Assembly: GCA_934725575.1 (NCBI GenBank)
Contig: CAKVCK010000001.1
Coordinates: 248,001 to 312,000, forward strand
DNA length: 64,000 nucleotides
Direction of reading: 5' to 3'
DNA from: an uncultured Bacteroidales bacterium
Lineage (GTDB): Bacteria > Bacteroidota > Bacteroidia > Bacteroidales > UBA932
A program made the translations under genes and the position numbers. Positions 50,263 through 58,529 of the stretch are shown one piece after another (within the stretch, counting starts at the first letter, position 1; each line of letters starts with the position of its first letter). Under the pieces are notes generated by a model. The model was given only the letters and a program-made list of their open reading frames with translations, was not told where the DNA came from and searched no databases.

Positions 50263-51255
50263 ATGGGATTTTTGACAAACGAGAAGCTGCTCATCGTCGG
50301 TGCAGGCGGTGCGATCGGCTCCAACATGGCTCAGACCGCTCTTATGCTCGGTCTTACTCCTAACATCTGTCTCTATGACATCATCGAACCGGCTGTCCAC
50401 GGTGTAGCCGAGGAAATGTACCACTGTGCTTTCCCTGGTGCCAATGTAACTTGGACAACCGATCCTAAGGAGGCCTTCACAGGCGCCAAGTTCATCATCT
50501 CTTCCGGCGGCGCGCCACGCAAGGACGGTATGACCCGCGAGGATCTTCTCAAGGGCAACTGCCAGATCGCCGCTCAGTTCGGTGACTACATCAAGGAGTA
50601 CTGCCCTGATGTCAACCACGTTGTGGTTATCTTCAACCCGGCCGATGTGACGGCTCTCACCGCTCTCATCCACTCAGGCCTCAAGCCTAACCAGCTCACC
50701 TCTCTCGCGGCTCTTGACTCCACACGTCTTCAGGAGCAGCTCGCGAAGGCTTGCGGTGTTCCGCAGTACAAGGTTACCGATTGCTACACCTACGGCGGTC
50801 ACGGCGAGCAGATGGCTGTATTCGCCTCAAAGGCAAAGGTTGACGGCAAGCCTCTCTCTGAGTTCAACATCTCTGAGGAGCGTTGGGCCGAGATCAAGCA
50901 CGACACCATCCAGGGTGGCTCCAACATCATCAAGCTCCGTGGACGTTCTTCATTCCAGAGCCCTGCCTACCAGGCCGTCAAGATGATCGAGGGCGCTATG
51001 GGCGGAACTCCGTTCACCTGGCCGGCAGGTTGCTACGTCAACTGCGACAAGTGCGGCTTCAAGAACGTGATGATGGCTATGCCTACCACAATCGACGCCA
51101 CCGGTGTCCACTTCACTGAGCCTCAGGGAACTGAAGTCGAGATGGCTGACCTCCAGAAGTCTTACGAGCACCTTTGCAAGATGCGTGAGGAAATCATCGC
51201 CCTTGGCATCGTTCCTCCGGTTGACGAGTGGAAGAAAGACAACGTGAACCTTTAG
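50263..51255 (+). CDS. mdh: Malate dehydrogenase
   Basis: 330 residues. NAD-binding LLIVGAGGAIGSNMAQTALM, substrate loop GGAPRKDGMTREDLLKGN with the two arginines of malate enzymes, NPADVTALTAL, and the catalytic His in TYGGHGEQMAVF. This is the divergent LDH/MDH type found in Bacteroides. It interconverts malate and oxaloacetate with NADH, in Bacteroidales mainly in the reductive direction to fumarate and succinate. Single gene with its own promoter and terminator; codon use (many GTT, GCT, CTC) looks like a highly expressed gene. Confidence 0.95.
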   Translation: MGFLTNEKLLIVGAGGAIGSNMAQTALMLGLTPNICLYDIIEPAVHGVAEEMYHCAFPGANVTWTTDPKEAFTGAKFIISSGGAPRKDGMTREDLLKGNCQIAAQFGDYIKEYCPDVNHVVVIFNPADVTALTALIHSGLKPNQLTSLAALDSTRLQEQLAKACGVPQYKVTDCYTYGGHGEQMAVFASKAKVDGKPLSEFNISEERWAEIKHDTIQGGSNIIKLRGRSSFQSPAYQAVKMIEGAMGGTPFTWPAGCYVNCDKCGFKNVMMAMPTTIDATGVHFTEPQGTEVEMADLQKSYEHLCKMREEIIALGIVPPVDEWKKDNVNL

Positions 51256-51278
51256 TCTTTACTGACACATTGAATATG

Positions 51279-51310
51279 ACAGGTCCGGGATTCCGGACCT
51301 GTTTTGTTTT
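51279..51310 (+). terminator. Rho-independent terminator of mdh
   Basis: ACAGGTCCGG, GATT, CCGGACCTGT: perfect 10-bp stem, then TTTGTTTTTC. Confidence 0.88.
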
Positions 51311-51372
51311 TCCCATCGGCTCCGTGACCACAGCGGCATAAAATTCGTATCAATATATTCTTATAAAAGTGC

Positions 51373-51380
51373 TATTTTTG
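51373..51380 (+). promoter_or_regulatory. -7 box of the TPR-EnvC-tsaE operon
   Basis: TATTTTTG fits TAnnTTTG; leader of about 20 nt to the ATG at 51407. Confidence 0.5.
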
Positions 51381-51406
51381 TAAGATAAAGCCCGATTATT
51401 AAGAGT

Positions 51407-53098
51407 ATGAATGGAAAAAGGCTGATAATGGTGATTCTGGCCGGGATGTTTTTGGCGTCCGGGCTGGGATATTCACAAGAGAATAAGATAAGGTATCCAC
51501 AAAACAACAAGGTCGCCAAGACGGCTGACAGTGAACTGATTGACGCTGTCGCCGCTATGGACAACAAACAGTATAAGGATGCTAAGGACAAACTGGAGAA
51601 GATAACGGAGACGGCTCCCGGAAACGATGCGGCATTCTATTATCTTGGAATGTGCCGGCTTTACCTCAACGACCTAAACGGCGCGAAAGCGGCGTTCAAG
51701 AAGGCTTCCGAGCTGGATCCGTCCAATTTTTGGTACAAGGAAAGACTTGCGCGGACATATTCATTGTCGGGAGAGGACGATCTGACTATCGCAACCTACG
51801 AGGAACTTCTGAAGGATTTCCCGAAAAAGAACGACATCTATTTCACACTGGTAAACCTCTACCTCAAGCAGAACCAGTACGACAAGGCTCTGTCAGCGAT
51901 GGATCAGATCGAGAACGTGTTCGGCAAGAGCGAGAACGTGACCGCCACGAGGTACGACATCCTGCTCCGCCAGAACAAGCCGGAGGAAGCCCTTAAAACG
52001 CTGGTGGACTACAACAAGGAATTCTCCTCCCCTTACGTCCTGACCAAGCTGGGCGACCATTCGATGGCTGAATATAAAGACACGGCGGCCCTTGCGTACT
52101 ACCGGGAGGCGCTTGACCTCCAGAGCGGGTATATGCCGGCATTGCTCGGGGAATCCGAGGTGTACCGCATCCGCAGGAACTTCCCGGAATTTTTCAAGAC
52201 GGTGAACCAGTTCATCGCCGATGAGGAGACCGATGTGCAGACCAAGACACAGTATCTTGATATGCTCGTGAGGCGTTCCGACCCTCGGTTCATCCAGAAT
52301 GTCAAGCCGCAGATCGACACACTGTACGAGAATCTTGTGCTGGTCCATCCGGCAGACAGCGCCGCGCTCACCGCTGCCGGACTGTACTGGTACTCAACAG
52401 ATAGGATTGATAAAGCCAAAGAATCGCTGCGCAAGAATATGACTCTGTACCCGGAAAGCCTTGGCGCCACCGGGGCATACGTCCAGCTTCTTGGACTTCA
52501 GAAAGACTGGGACGCCTTGGATGCCGCCTGCGACAGCGCTTTGGTCAGATTCCCGAAAGAAACATCCTTTCTGGATATGAAGAACGTCTCCTGCTACAAT
52601 AGGAAAGATTGGCAGGGGATCATCGACAACAACAAGAAAATCATAGAGATAGCGCAAGGCGACACCTCGGTGACGATTCCGGCGCTGTCCTCCATCGGTG
52701 ATATGTACCACGAGCTCGGGAACGAGAAAGAGGCCTTCAAGGTTTACACCCAGGTTCTGAAAATCAATCCGGACTACGCTCCGGCGCTGAACAACTACGC
52801 CTACTATCTCGCGCTCAAAGGCAGCAAGCTCAAGAAGGCCTGCGCGATGAGCAAAAAGACCATCGAGAAAGAGCCGGATAACCCGACATATCTGGACACA
52901 TACGGGTGGATCCTGCATCTTTTGGGACGGGACCAGGAGGCCAAGACCCAATTCAAGCACGCTATGCTTTACGGAGCCAAGGAGAGCGTGACAAGTCTGG
53001 AGCACTATGCCGTTGTGCTTGAGGCTCTTGGAGAGACAGATCTTGCCAAGGTTTACAGGACGTTGGCTGAAAACAGAAAAGCGGAGGGCAAGGAATAA
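51407..53098 (+). CDS. Exported tetratricopeptide-repeat protein
   Basis: 563 residues with a signal peptide (about 1-23, ASGLGYSQE). TPR units cover most of the rest; clear ones are NDAAFYYLGMCRLYLNDLNG, DIYFTLVNLYLKQNQYDKAL, PALSSIGDMYHELGNEKEAF, ALNNYAYYLALKGSKLKKAC and PTYLDTYGWILHLLGRDQEA. Such TPR proteins occur just before EnvC-like genes in Bacteroidales; a DUF4292 lipoprotein gene that often sits between them is absent here. It probably acts as a periplasmic scaffold. The stop codon shares one base with the EnvC start (TAATG). Confidence 0.87.
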   Translation: MNGKRLIMVILAGMFLASGLGYSQENKIRYPQNNKVAKTADSELIDAVAAMDNKQYKDAKDKLEKITETAPGNDAAFYYLGMCRLYLNDLNGAKAAFKKASELDPSNFWYKERLARTYSLSGEDDLTIATYEELLKDFPKKNDIYFTLVNLYLKQNQYDKALSAMDQIENVFGKSENVTATRYDILLRQNKPEEALKTLVDYNKEFSSPYVLTKLGDHSMAEYKDTAALAYYREALDLQSGYMPALLGESEVYRIRRNFPEFFKTVNQFIADEETDVQTKTQYLDMLVRRSDPRFIQNVKPQIDTLYENLVLVHPADSAALTAAGLYWYSTDRIDKAKESLRKNMTLYPESLGATGAYVQLLGLQKDWDALDAACDSALVRFPKETSFLDMKNVSCYNRKDWQGIIDNNKKIIEIAQGDTSVTIPALSSIGDMYHELGNEKEAFKVYTQVLKINPDYAPALNNYAYYLALKGSKLKKACAMSKKTIEKEPDNPTYLDTYGWILHLLGRDQEAKTQFKHAMLYGAKESVTSLEHYAVVLEALGETDLAKVYRTLAENRKAEGKE

Positions 53099-54303
53099 TG
53101 GGAAGACGGACCGGGATATTCATTATTGCTGTCATCGCCGCGCTGGCCTGGCATATTCCGGCATATTCCCAGAACACCCGGACACAGGAGGCTCGCCGGG
53201 CAAGGCTTCAGAAGGAGATAGCCATCCTGGACGAGCAGATCAGGGCGAACTCCGCGAAAAGCGCCAATGCTATGAGCCGCCTCACCCTCATCAGCGGCAA
53301 GGTTGACTCCAGAAAGCGACTCATCGAAGAAAGCGACAGGGAGATTTCTGAATATTCAGACTCAATCGCGAGGAAGGAAAGGGAAATCAGCGTCATCAAG
53401 GCAAGGCTGGACACATTATCCGCACATTATGCAAGGCTTGTGCGTGGGGCCTACATCAACAGGAGTCCTAAAGTCTGGTATATGTACATTCTAGCCAGCG
53501 ACAACATCGGACAGGCATTCAGGAGATATGGCTACCTGAGGGATCTGTCACGACAGATGAATGTCCAGGCTTCGAAGATCATCGACATCCGTGAGGAACT
53601 TGAGAAAGAAAGCGCAAAACTGACCGCTATGAAGCGTGGCGCCGAGGCGGTCAGGGCTCAGAGAGTCTCGGAGATGAACAAGCTCAAGGCCGAGGAGGAC
53701 GAGGCCAGGAGCCTTGTGAGCCAGCTTAAGAAAAACAAGAGGAAGTACCAGTCGGACTTATCCAGGAAACAACGTGAGGTAGAGGCGCTTAACAGGGAAA
53801 TCGAGCGGATCATCCGCTCGGCCACCGAAGGCACCGGGAAATCCGGGAAGGGCAGCTCGCAGACTGTGACACGCAAGCCTATCGACTACACCCTCGCCAA
53901 GAAGTTCGAGGCGAACAAGGGCAAGCTTCCGTGGCCGGCCGACGGTCCGGTCGTGGATCATTTCGGGCAGCGGTTCCATCCGGTCTATACCAACCTCAAG
54001 CTGCCTTTCAACAATGGAGTGACGATCGCGCTTCCGGCAGGGACGGAGATCAAGGCTGTGTTTGACGGTGTCGTAAAGCAGATTGTGGTGATGCCGGGGT
54101 ACAACAAGTGCATCCTTGTGCAGCACGGCAACTACTTCTCGTTCTACTGCAAGCTGGGGACTGTGAGTGTCAAGGCCGGAGACAAGGTCAAGACGGGACA
54201 GGTTGTGGGGACAGTGGACACGATCGGCGGGGAGACGCAGCTGCATTTCCAGATCTGGTCGGGGCGCACGCCGCAGAATCCGGAGAAGTGGCTGAGGCCA
54301 TAA
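53098..54303 (+). CDS. Murein hydrolase activator EnvC-like protein (degenerate M23/LytM domain)
   Basis: 401 residues. Signal peptide (1-24), a long coiled coil (about 27-250; RARLQKEIAILDEQIRANSA, EKESAKLTAMKRGAEAVRAQ) and a C-terminal LytM fold (about 280-400; GPVVDHFGQRFHPVYTNLKL, VQHGNYFSFYCKL). The zinc and catalytic residues are lost: the HxGxD position reads NNGVTI and the HLH motif reads QLHFQ. That is the state of E. coli EnvC, which does not cut peptidoglycan but activates the amidases AmiA and AmiB at the septum. An amidase partner is not in the window. Overlaps the TPR gene by 1 bp. Confidence 0.9.
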   Translation: MGRRTGIFIIAVIAALAWHIPAYSQNTRTQEARRARLQKEIAILDEQIRANSAKSANAMSRLTLISGKVDSRKRLIEESDREISEYSDSIARKEREISVIKARLDTLSAHYARLVRGAYINRSPKVWYMYILASDNIGQAFRRYGYLRDLSRQMNVQASKIIDIREELEKESAKLTAMKRGAEAVRAQRVSEMNKLKAEEDEARSLVSQLKKNKRKYQSDLSRKQREVEALNREIERIIRSATEGTGKSGKGSSQTVTRKPIDYTLAKKFEANKGKLPWPADGPVVDHFGQRFHPVYTNLKLPFNNGVTIALPAGTEIKAVFDGVVKQIVVMPGYNKCILVQHGNYFSFYCKLGTVSVKAGDKVKTGQVVGTVDTIGGETQLHFQIWSGRTPQNPEKWLRP

Positions 54304-54314
54304 ATTCATTTGAT

Positions 54315-54740
54315 ATGAGGCACGAGATCATCATAAAGGACCTGCAGGACATCGACAGGGCTGCGGGTGAGTTCCTTTCGCAGACGGAAGGGCATAATAT
54401 TCTGGCGTTCTATGCTCCGATGGGGGCTGGGAAGACTACTTTTACCACGGCGATCTGCCGGCGGCTCGGGGTGCGGGAGGACGCTGTCAGTTCTCCGACA
54501 TTCGCGATTGTGAATGAATATCGCACAGGGTCGGGGGAACCGATGTACCATTTTGACTTTTACAGGATTACCAAGATTGCAGAGGCTCTTGACATCGGAT
54601 TCTATGACTACATTGACAGCGGTTGTCTATGCATTATGGAGTGGCCGGAGAACATCGAGGAGATTCTGCCAGAGGAGACGCTGCGGGTGCACATCGCAGT
54701 CAATCCGGATGAGTCTCGGACGGTTTCCTGGGAGGACTAA
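54315..54740 (+). CDS. tsaE: tRNA N6-threonylcarbamoyladenosine biosynthesis ATPase TsaE
   Basis: 141 residues. Walker A AFYAPMGAGKTTFTTAICRR, SSPTFAIVNEYRTG and MYHFDFYRITKIAEALDIGF and a final CIMEWPENIEEILPEE are the family blocks. TsaE hydrolyses ATP in the TsaBDE complex that makes t6A37 in tRNAs reading ANN codons. It starts 11 bp after the EnvC-like gene. Confidence 0.94.
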   Translation: MRHEIIIKDLQDIDRAAGEFLSQTEGHNILAFYAPMGAGKTTFTTAICRRLGVREDAVSSPTFAIVNEYRTGSGEPMYHFDFYRITKIAEALDIGFYDYIDSGCLCIMEWPENIEEILPEETLRVHIAVNPDESRTVSWED

Positions 54741-54794
54741 GATCGCTTTTAGCATAGTCTTAAAAACAATTCGTGATTCCATACGTAGGGGGAT

Positions 54795-54863
54795 GGCCAG
54801 AAAAAAAGGCAAAAGCCAAATTTTGCACGGTGGACCAAAATTTGGCTTTTGATTTTTCTGGCC
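54795..54863. terminator. Long hairpin between convergent tsaE and comM, two-way terminator
   Basis: CAAAAGCCAAATTTTG pairs perfectly with CAAAATTTGGCTTTTG around CACGGTGGAC; outside, after small bulges, GGCCAGAAAAA pairs with TTCTGGCC. The total stem is about 24 bp. The right edge touches the comM stop codon at 54864. Confidence 0.75.
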
Positions 54864-56438
54864 TTATCCGAATGTTTCAAGATTCAGGCGGTCGAGGAAG
54901 CGGTAGGAGGCGGCTTCGCGGAGATGTTCAGGCTTGATGTCGCGCGATGCCTCAAGGTCCGCTATGGTTCTGGAAACCTTTAGGATTCTGGAATATGCGC
55001 GGGCTGACAGGCCAAGACGGCTGATAAGCAGCTCCATCACCTTGCGGCATTCGTCATTCAACTGGCAATGCTTTTCCAGCAGGCGGTTGTTCATCTCGGC
55101 GTTCGTGAATATCCCGTCATCGGCGAAACGTTGTTTCTGGAGCATCCTCGCCTTCAATACTCTCTGAGCCACAACCTCGCTGGGTTCCCCTTTCTTACGG
55201 CCTACAAGTTTCACTGTGTCAACAGGATGGAGCCATAATTGAATATCTATTCTGTCCATCACCGGGCCGGAGAGTTTCGAGAGGTAGTTCAGCCTTTGGC
55301 CTGGGGTGCAACGGCAACGGTCACCTTCGCCGTAGTAGCCGCACGGGCAGGGATTCGAGGCGGCGACAAGCATAAAGGAGGCGGGATATTCAAGTTTGGA
55401 GCGGAGCCTTGAGATTGTTACTTTCCTGTCCTCCATCGGGCCCCGAAGAGCCTCCAGGACGGATTTCGGCATCTGACCATATTCATCAAGAAAGAGGATT
55501 CCGTTTTCGGCCAGTGTGACTTCTCCGGGACGGATGTCGGCTCCGGCTCCGCCGCCTATGATCGCAGGGAGGGATGCGCTGTAGTGGGGAGCGCGGAAAG
55601 GTCGTGTACGGATCAGGCCTATCTGCGAGCCTTTCATTCCGGCCACAGAGTAGATCTTGCTCGTGACGATTGCCTCCTCGGTGGTCATCGGCGGCAGGAT
55701 TCCGGCCATAGCCTTGGCCAGTGAACTCTTGCCGCTGCCGGGAGGTCCTACCATTATAAGATTATGCCCGCCGGCGGCAGCTATCTCCACTCCCCTTTTC
55801 GCTCCCTCCTGACCGATTATCTCCGAGAAGTCCATCACATCCTGACCTGAGGGCTTTCGGGCACGTTGCGCGTTTCTGGACAGTTTTCTGTAAAGTCTTG
55901 TGTTCCAGACAAGAAGATCGCTGCAATCCTCCTGCTCCTCAAGAATACGGATGACATCGGCCAACGTCTCGACACCGAATATCGAGAGGTCATTGCATTC
56001 GGTGGCCTCAAGGGCGGAACGGAGCGGCAGGATGCATCCGGATATTCCCAGACCGGTCACCAAGTCGGCGAACGGCAGAGCACCTTGAACCTCCCTCACG
56101 GAGCCATCCAAGCCGAGCTCGCCCATAATCAAGTATTTGTCAAGTCCCGGGAAACGCTTCTGCTCGGAAGCCGCAAGGATGCCGATGGCGATCGGCAGGT
56201 CATAGCCGCTGCCGTTCTTCCGCACATCGGCCGGGGCCAGATTGATCACGATCTTCTTTCCCGGAATCCGGAAACCCAGCGACTGAAGGGCGGTGATTGT
56301 CCGCAGAAGGCTTTCCTTGACCGCCGCGTCGGCCAAGCCGACCAAATGTATTCCTATTCCTTGTGTGATGTCCACCTCCACGGTGACGGGGACTGCCTCG
56401 ATGCCGATGCACTTCGCCCCAAGAATGTTTATCAACAT
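54864..56438 (-). CDS. comM: YifB/ComM family Mg-chelatase-like AAA+ ATPase
   Basis: 524 residues. N-terminal ChlI-like domain (about 1-170; GIGIHLVGLADAAVKESLLR, GKKIVINLAPADVRKNGSGY), Walker A GHNLIMVGPPGSGKSSLAKA, Walker B NGILFLDEYGQMPKSVLEAL, a zinc-like CPCGYYGEGDRCRC insert and a C-terminal part (SARAYSRILKVSRTIADLEA). In Vibrio, ComM is a hexameric helicase that drives branch migration when taken-up DNA is integrated. With the ComEC-like gene at 33.3 kb it is the second competence-family gene of the window, though YifB is common also in bacteria not known to be competent. Confidence 0.94.
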   Translation of the reverse strand: MLINILGAKCIGIEAVPVTVEVDITQGIGIHLVGLADAAVKESLLRTITALQSLGFRIPGKKIVINLAPADVRKNGSGYDLPIAIGILAASEQKRFPGLDKYLIMGELGLDGSVREVQGALPFADLVTGLGISGCILPLRSALEATECNDLSIFGVETLADVIRILEEQEDCSDLLVWNTRLYRKLSRNAQRARKPSGQDVMDFSEIIGQEGAKRGVEIAAAGGHNLIMVGPPGSGKSSLAKAMAGILPPMTTEEAIVTSKIYSVAGMKGSQIGLIRTRPFRAPHYSASLPAIIGGGAGADIRPGEVTLAENGILFLDEYGQMPKSVLEALRGPMEDRKVTISRLRSKLEYPASFMLVAASNPCPCGYYGEGDRCRCTPGQRLNYLSKLSGPVMDRIDIQLWLHPVDTVKLVGRKKGEPSEVVAQRVLKARMLQKQRFADDGIFTNAEMNNRLLEKHCQLNDECRKVMELLISRLGLSARAYSRILKVSRTIADLEASRDIKPEHLREAASYRFLDRLNLETFG

Positions 56439-56662
56439 AGTTTAAAGTCCTTTATGCACTTCGGCAAAGATGGGGCAACAAAACGTAAATTTTCTAAAGA
56501 AACAGAAATTTCGTCATAAAAAACAGAAATATTTTTTCTTATGGTCGAATCATACAATACTATCCGGAGTCCACATCTGCCGCCCTCGTTAAAAACAAGT
56601 CGGCAAGCTAATCCGGAATATTAAATTATTGTTACAACGGCAGGTTTGACATCATTTTTGAT

Positions 56663-56670
56663 TATATTTG
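56663..56670 (+). promoter_or_regulatory. -7 box of the nucleoside kinase gene
   Basis: TATATTTG fits TAnnTTTG. A TTTGAC lies only 15 bp upstream, closer than the usual spacer. ATG at 56698. Confidence 0.45.
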
Positions 56671-56697
56671 AGAGATTTCTTTTAACAAAAACGGGAA

Positions 56698-58428
56698 ATG
56701 GAGAAGAATGAGATAACATTGTTCTGCGTCAATGACGGGAAGAACCATAAGATTGAGAAAGGGGAGGATCTGAAGGCCTTGTCGGACAAGTTCTGTTCCT
56801 GCGTCACGGATGGGAAGACCGGGAAAAAGTACGATGTGCTGGCGGCTTTGGTGGACAACAAGCTGAAGGAACTCAGTTTCAAGCCATCCAACCTGCACAG
56901 GGTCGAGTTCATCGGGTACAATCATCCGGATGGAAGACGGAGCTACGTACGGTCGCTTTGCTTCGTGCTTCAGAACGCCGTGAGGGAACTCTATCCGGAC
57001 AAGGTGCTGGTGATCGACCACTCGCTGCCAAGCGGACTATACTGCGAAATCATCGAGAAGGGGAAGAACGAAGACGGGCGGCACAAGCCTTATTTTGTCA
57101 CCGATGACGAGATTGACAGGATAAGGGAGAAGATGAAGGAGATAGTGGCGAAGGACCTGCCGTTTACAAAGGTAAAGATGTTCTCCGAAGAGGCAGAGTC
57201 TCTATTTCTCGCCAACAACCAGCCGCAGAAGGCCGAGCTCCAGAAGAGTCTTGGGACATTCAGTTGCAGCGTCTATTACCTTGACGGAAAGGCCGACACC
57301 TTCCACGGGCCGCTGATCCCTTCGACAGGTTACCTCAAGGTGTTCGACATCAGCGGAGTGGGCGAAGGGCTTTGCCTGCAATCCCCTATGATGACGGATT
57401 TCAGCAAGGTGATGCCGATGAAACGCCAGAGCAAGATCGCGGCGACCCTCAAGGAATATTCCGACTGGTGCTCGATCATCAATATCGAGAGCATCGGAAC
57501 GCTTAACAAGGCCGTGAAGGACGGCAAGGCGGTCAGCATAATCAACTTGGCGGAATCGCTTCACGAAAGGAATTATGCGAGGATAGCGGACAGGATCTAT
57601 GCCGAGAGAGGCACGAAGAGGATCGTGATGATAGCCGGTCCGTCTTCCAGCGGAAAGACTTCATCCTCGCTGCGAATCGCTCTCCAGTGCAAAGTGCTGG
57701 GACTCAAGCCGAAAGTCATTGAGTTGGACAACTATTTCGTGGACAGGGAGCACACTCCGAAGGACGAGGACGGCAACTACGATTTCGAGTCGCTCTACGC
57801 TATGGATCTCGAGTTCCTCAACAAGCAGCTCAACGAACTGCTTGAAGGCAAGGAGGTTGAGATTCCAAGGTTCGATTTCAAGACCGGGAGCAGAGTCTTC
57901 GAGGGCAACAAACTGCGCCTTGAGGACAAGGATATCCTGATAATGGAAGGAATCCACGCCCTGAATCCGGAGATGACCTCGGCGGTGGACAACTCAAGAA
58001 TATTCAGAGTCTATGTCTCCGCCCTGACCTCGCTGAACATCGATGAGAACAACAACATGTCCACATCGGACAACCGCCTGCTCCGCAGGATGGTGCGCGA
58101 CAACCGTGTCAGGGGCATAACTCCGGAAGAGACGATAATGAGGTGGAACAGCGTGCGCCGCGGAGAAAGCAAGAATATCTTCCCGTTCCAGGAGAATGCG
58201 GACGTGCTGTTCAACTCAGCCCTGATCTTCGAGCTTCCGATGCTGAAATATTATGCGGAGCCGCTTCTGCTCAGAATTTCTCCGAATTCTCCCGCCTACA
58301 CCGAAGCGGTGCGTCTGCTCAAGTTCCTGGACTACATCGTAGCCCTGCAACCGGGCGAGATCTCGGCGATTCCGCCAACATCAATTATGCGTGAGTTCAT
58401 TGGCGGACAGACACTGACAAGAGACTAG
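56698..58428 (+). CDS. TGS-domain nucleoside (uridine-type) kinase fusion
   Basis: 576 residues. The N-terminal part (about 1-70) resembles a TGS domain, the next (about 75-250) the second additional domain of threonyl-tRNA synthetase, and from about 285 a uridine-kinase/PRK domain follows with P-loop MIAGPSSSGKTSSSLRIALQ (314-321), ELDNYFVDREHTP and IMEGIHALNPEM. The fusion is well known in Bacteroidota and Firmicutes. It likely phosphorylates uridine or another nucleoside; the role of the synthetase-like half is unknown. Single gene with its own promoter and terminator. Confidence 0.92.
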   Translation: MEKNEITLFCVNDGKNHKIEKGEDLKALSDKFCSCVTDGKTGKKYDVLAALVDNKLKELSFKPSNLHRVEFIGYNHPDGRRSYVRSLCFVLQNAVRELYPDKVLVIDHSLPSGLYCEIIEKGKNEDGRHKPYFVTDDEIDRIREKMKEIVAKDLPFTKVKMFSEEAESLFLANNQPQKAELQKSLGTFSCSVYYLDGKADTFHGPLIPSTGYLKVFDISGVGEGLCLQSPMMTDFSKVMPMKRQSKIAATLKEYSDWCSIINIESIGTLNKAVKDGKAVSIINLAESLHERNYARIADRIYAERGTKRIVMIAGPSSSGKTSSSLRIALQCKVLGLKPKVIELDNYFVDREHTPKDEDGNYDFESLYAMDLEFLNKQLNELLEGKEVEIPRFDFKTGSRVFEGNKLRLEDKDILIMEGIHALNPEMTSAVDNSRIFRVYVSALTSLNIDENNNMSTSDNRLLRRMVRDNRVRGITPEETIMRWNSVRRGESKNIFPFQENADVLFNSALIFELPMLKYYAEPLLLRISPNSPAYTEAVRLLKFLDYIVALQPGEISAIPPTSIMREFIGGQTLTRD

Positions 58429-58476
58429 GCAGGGAGCCTCCGGACTCCACCGGGAATAACGGTTTGAGTAAATTGA

Positions 58477-58512
58477 GAAAGGCTGGCCGAAGACGATTCG
58501 GTCAGCCTTTTC
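58477..58512 (+). terminator. Terminator between the nucleoside kinase and batD-batE
   Basis: AAAGGCTGGCCGAA, GACGA-type loop, TTCGGTCAGCCTTTT: 14-bp stem with one G-T pair, then TCC. It lies between convergent genes and may work both ways. Confidence 0.8.
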
Positions 58513-58529
58513 CATTCATATTCAACTTA

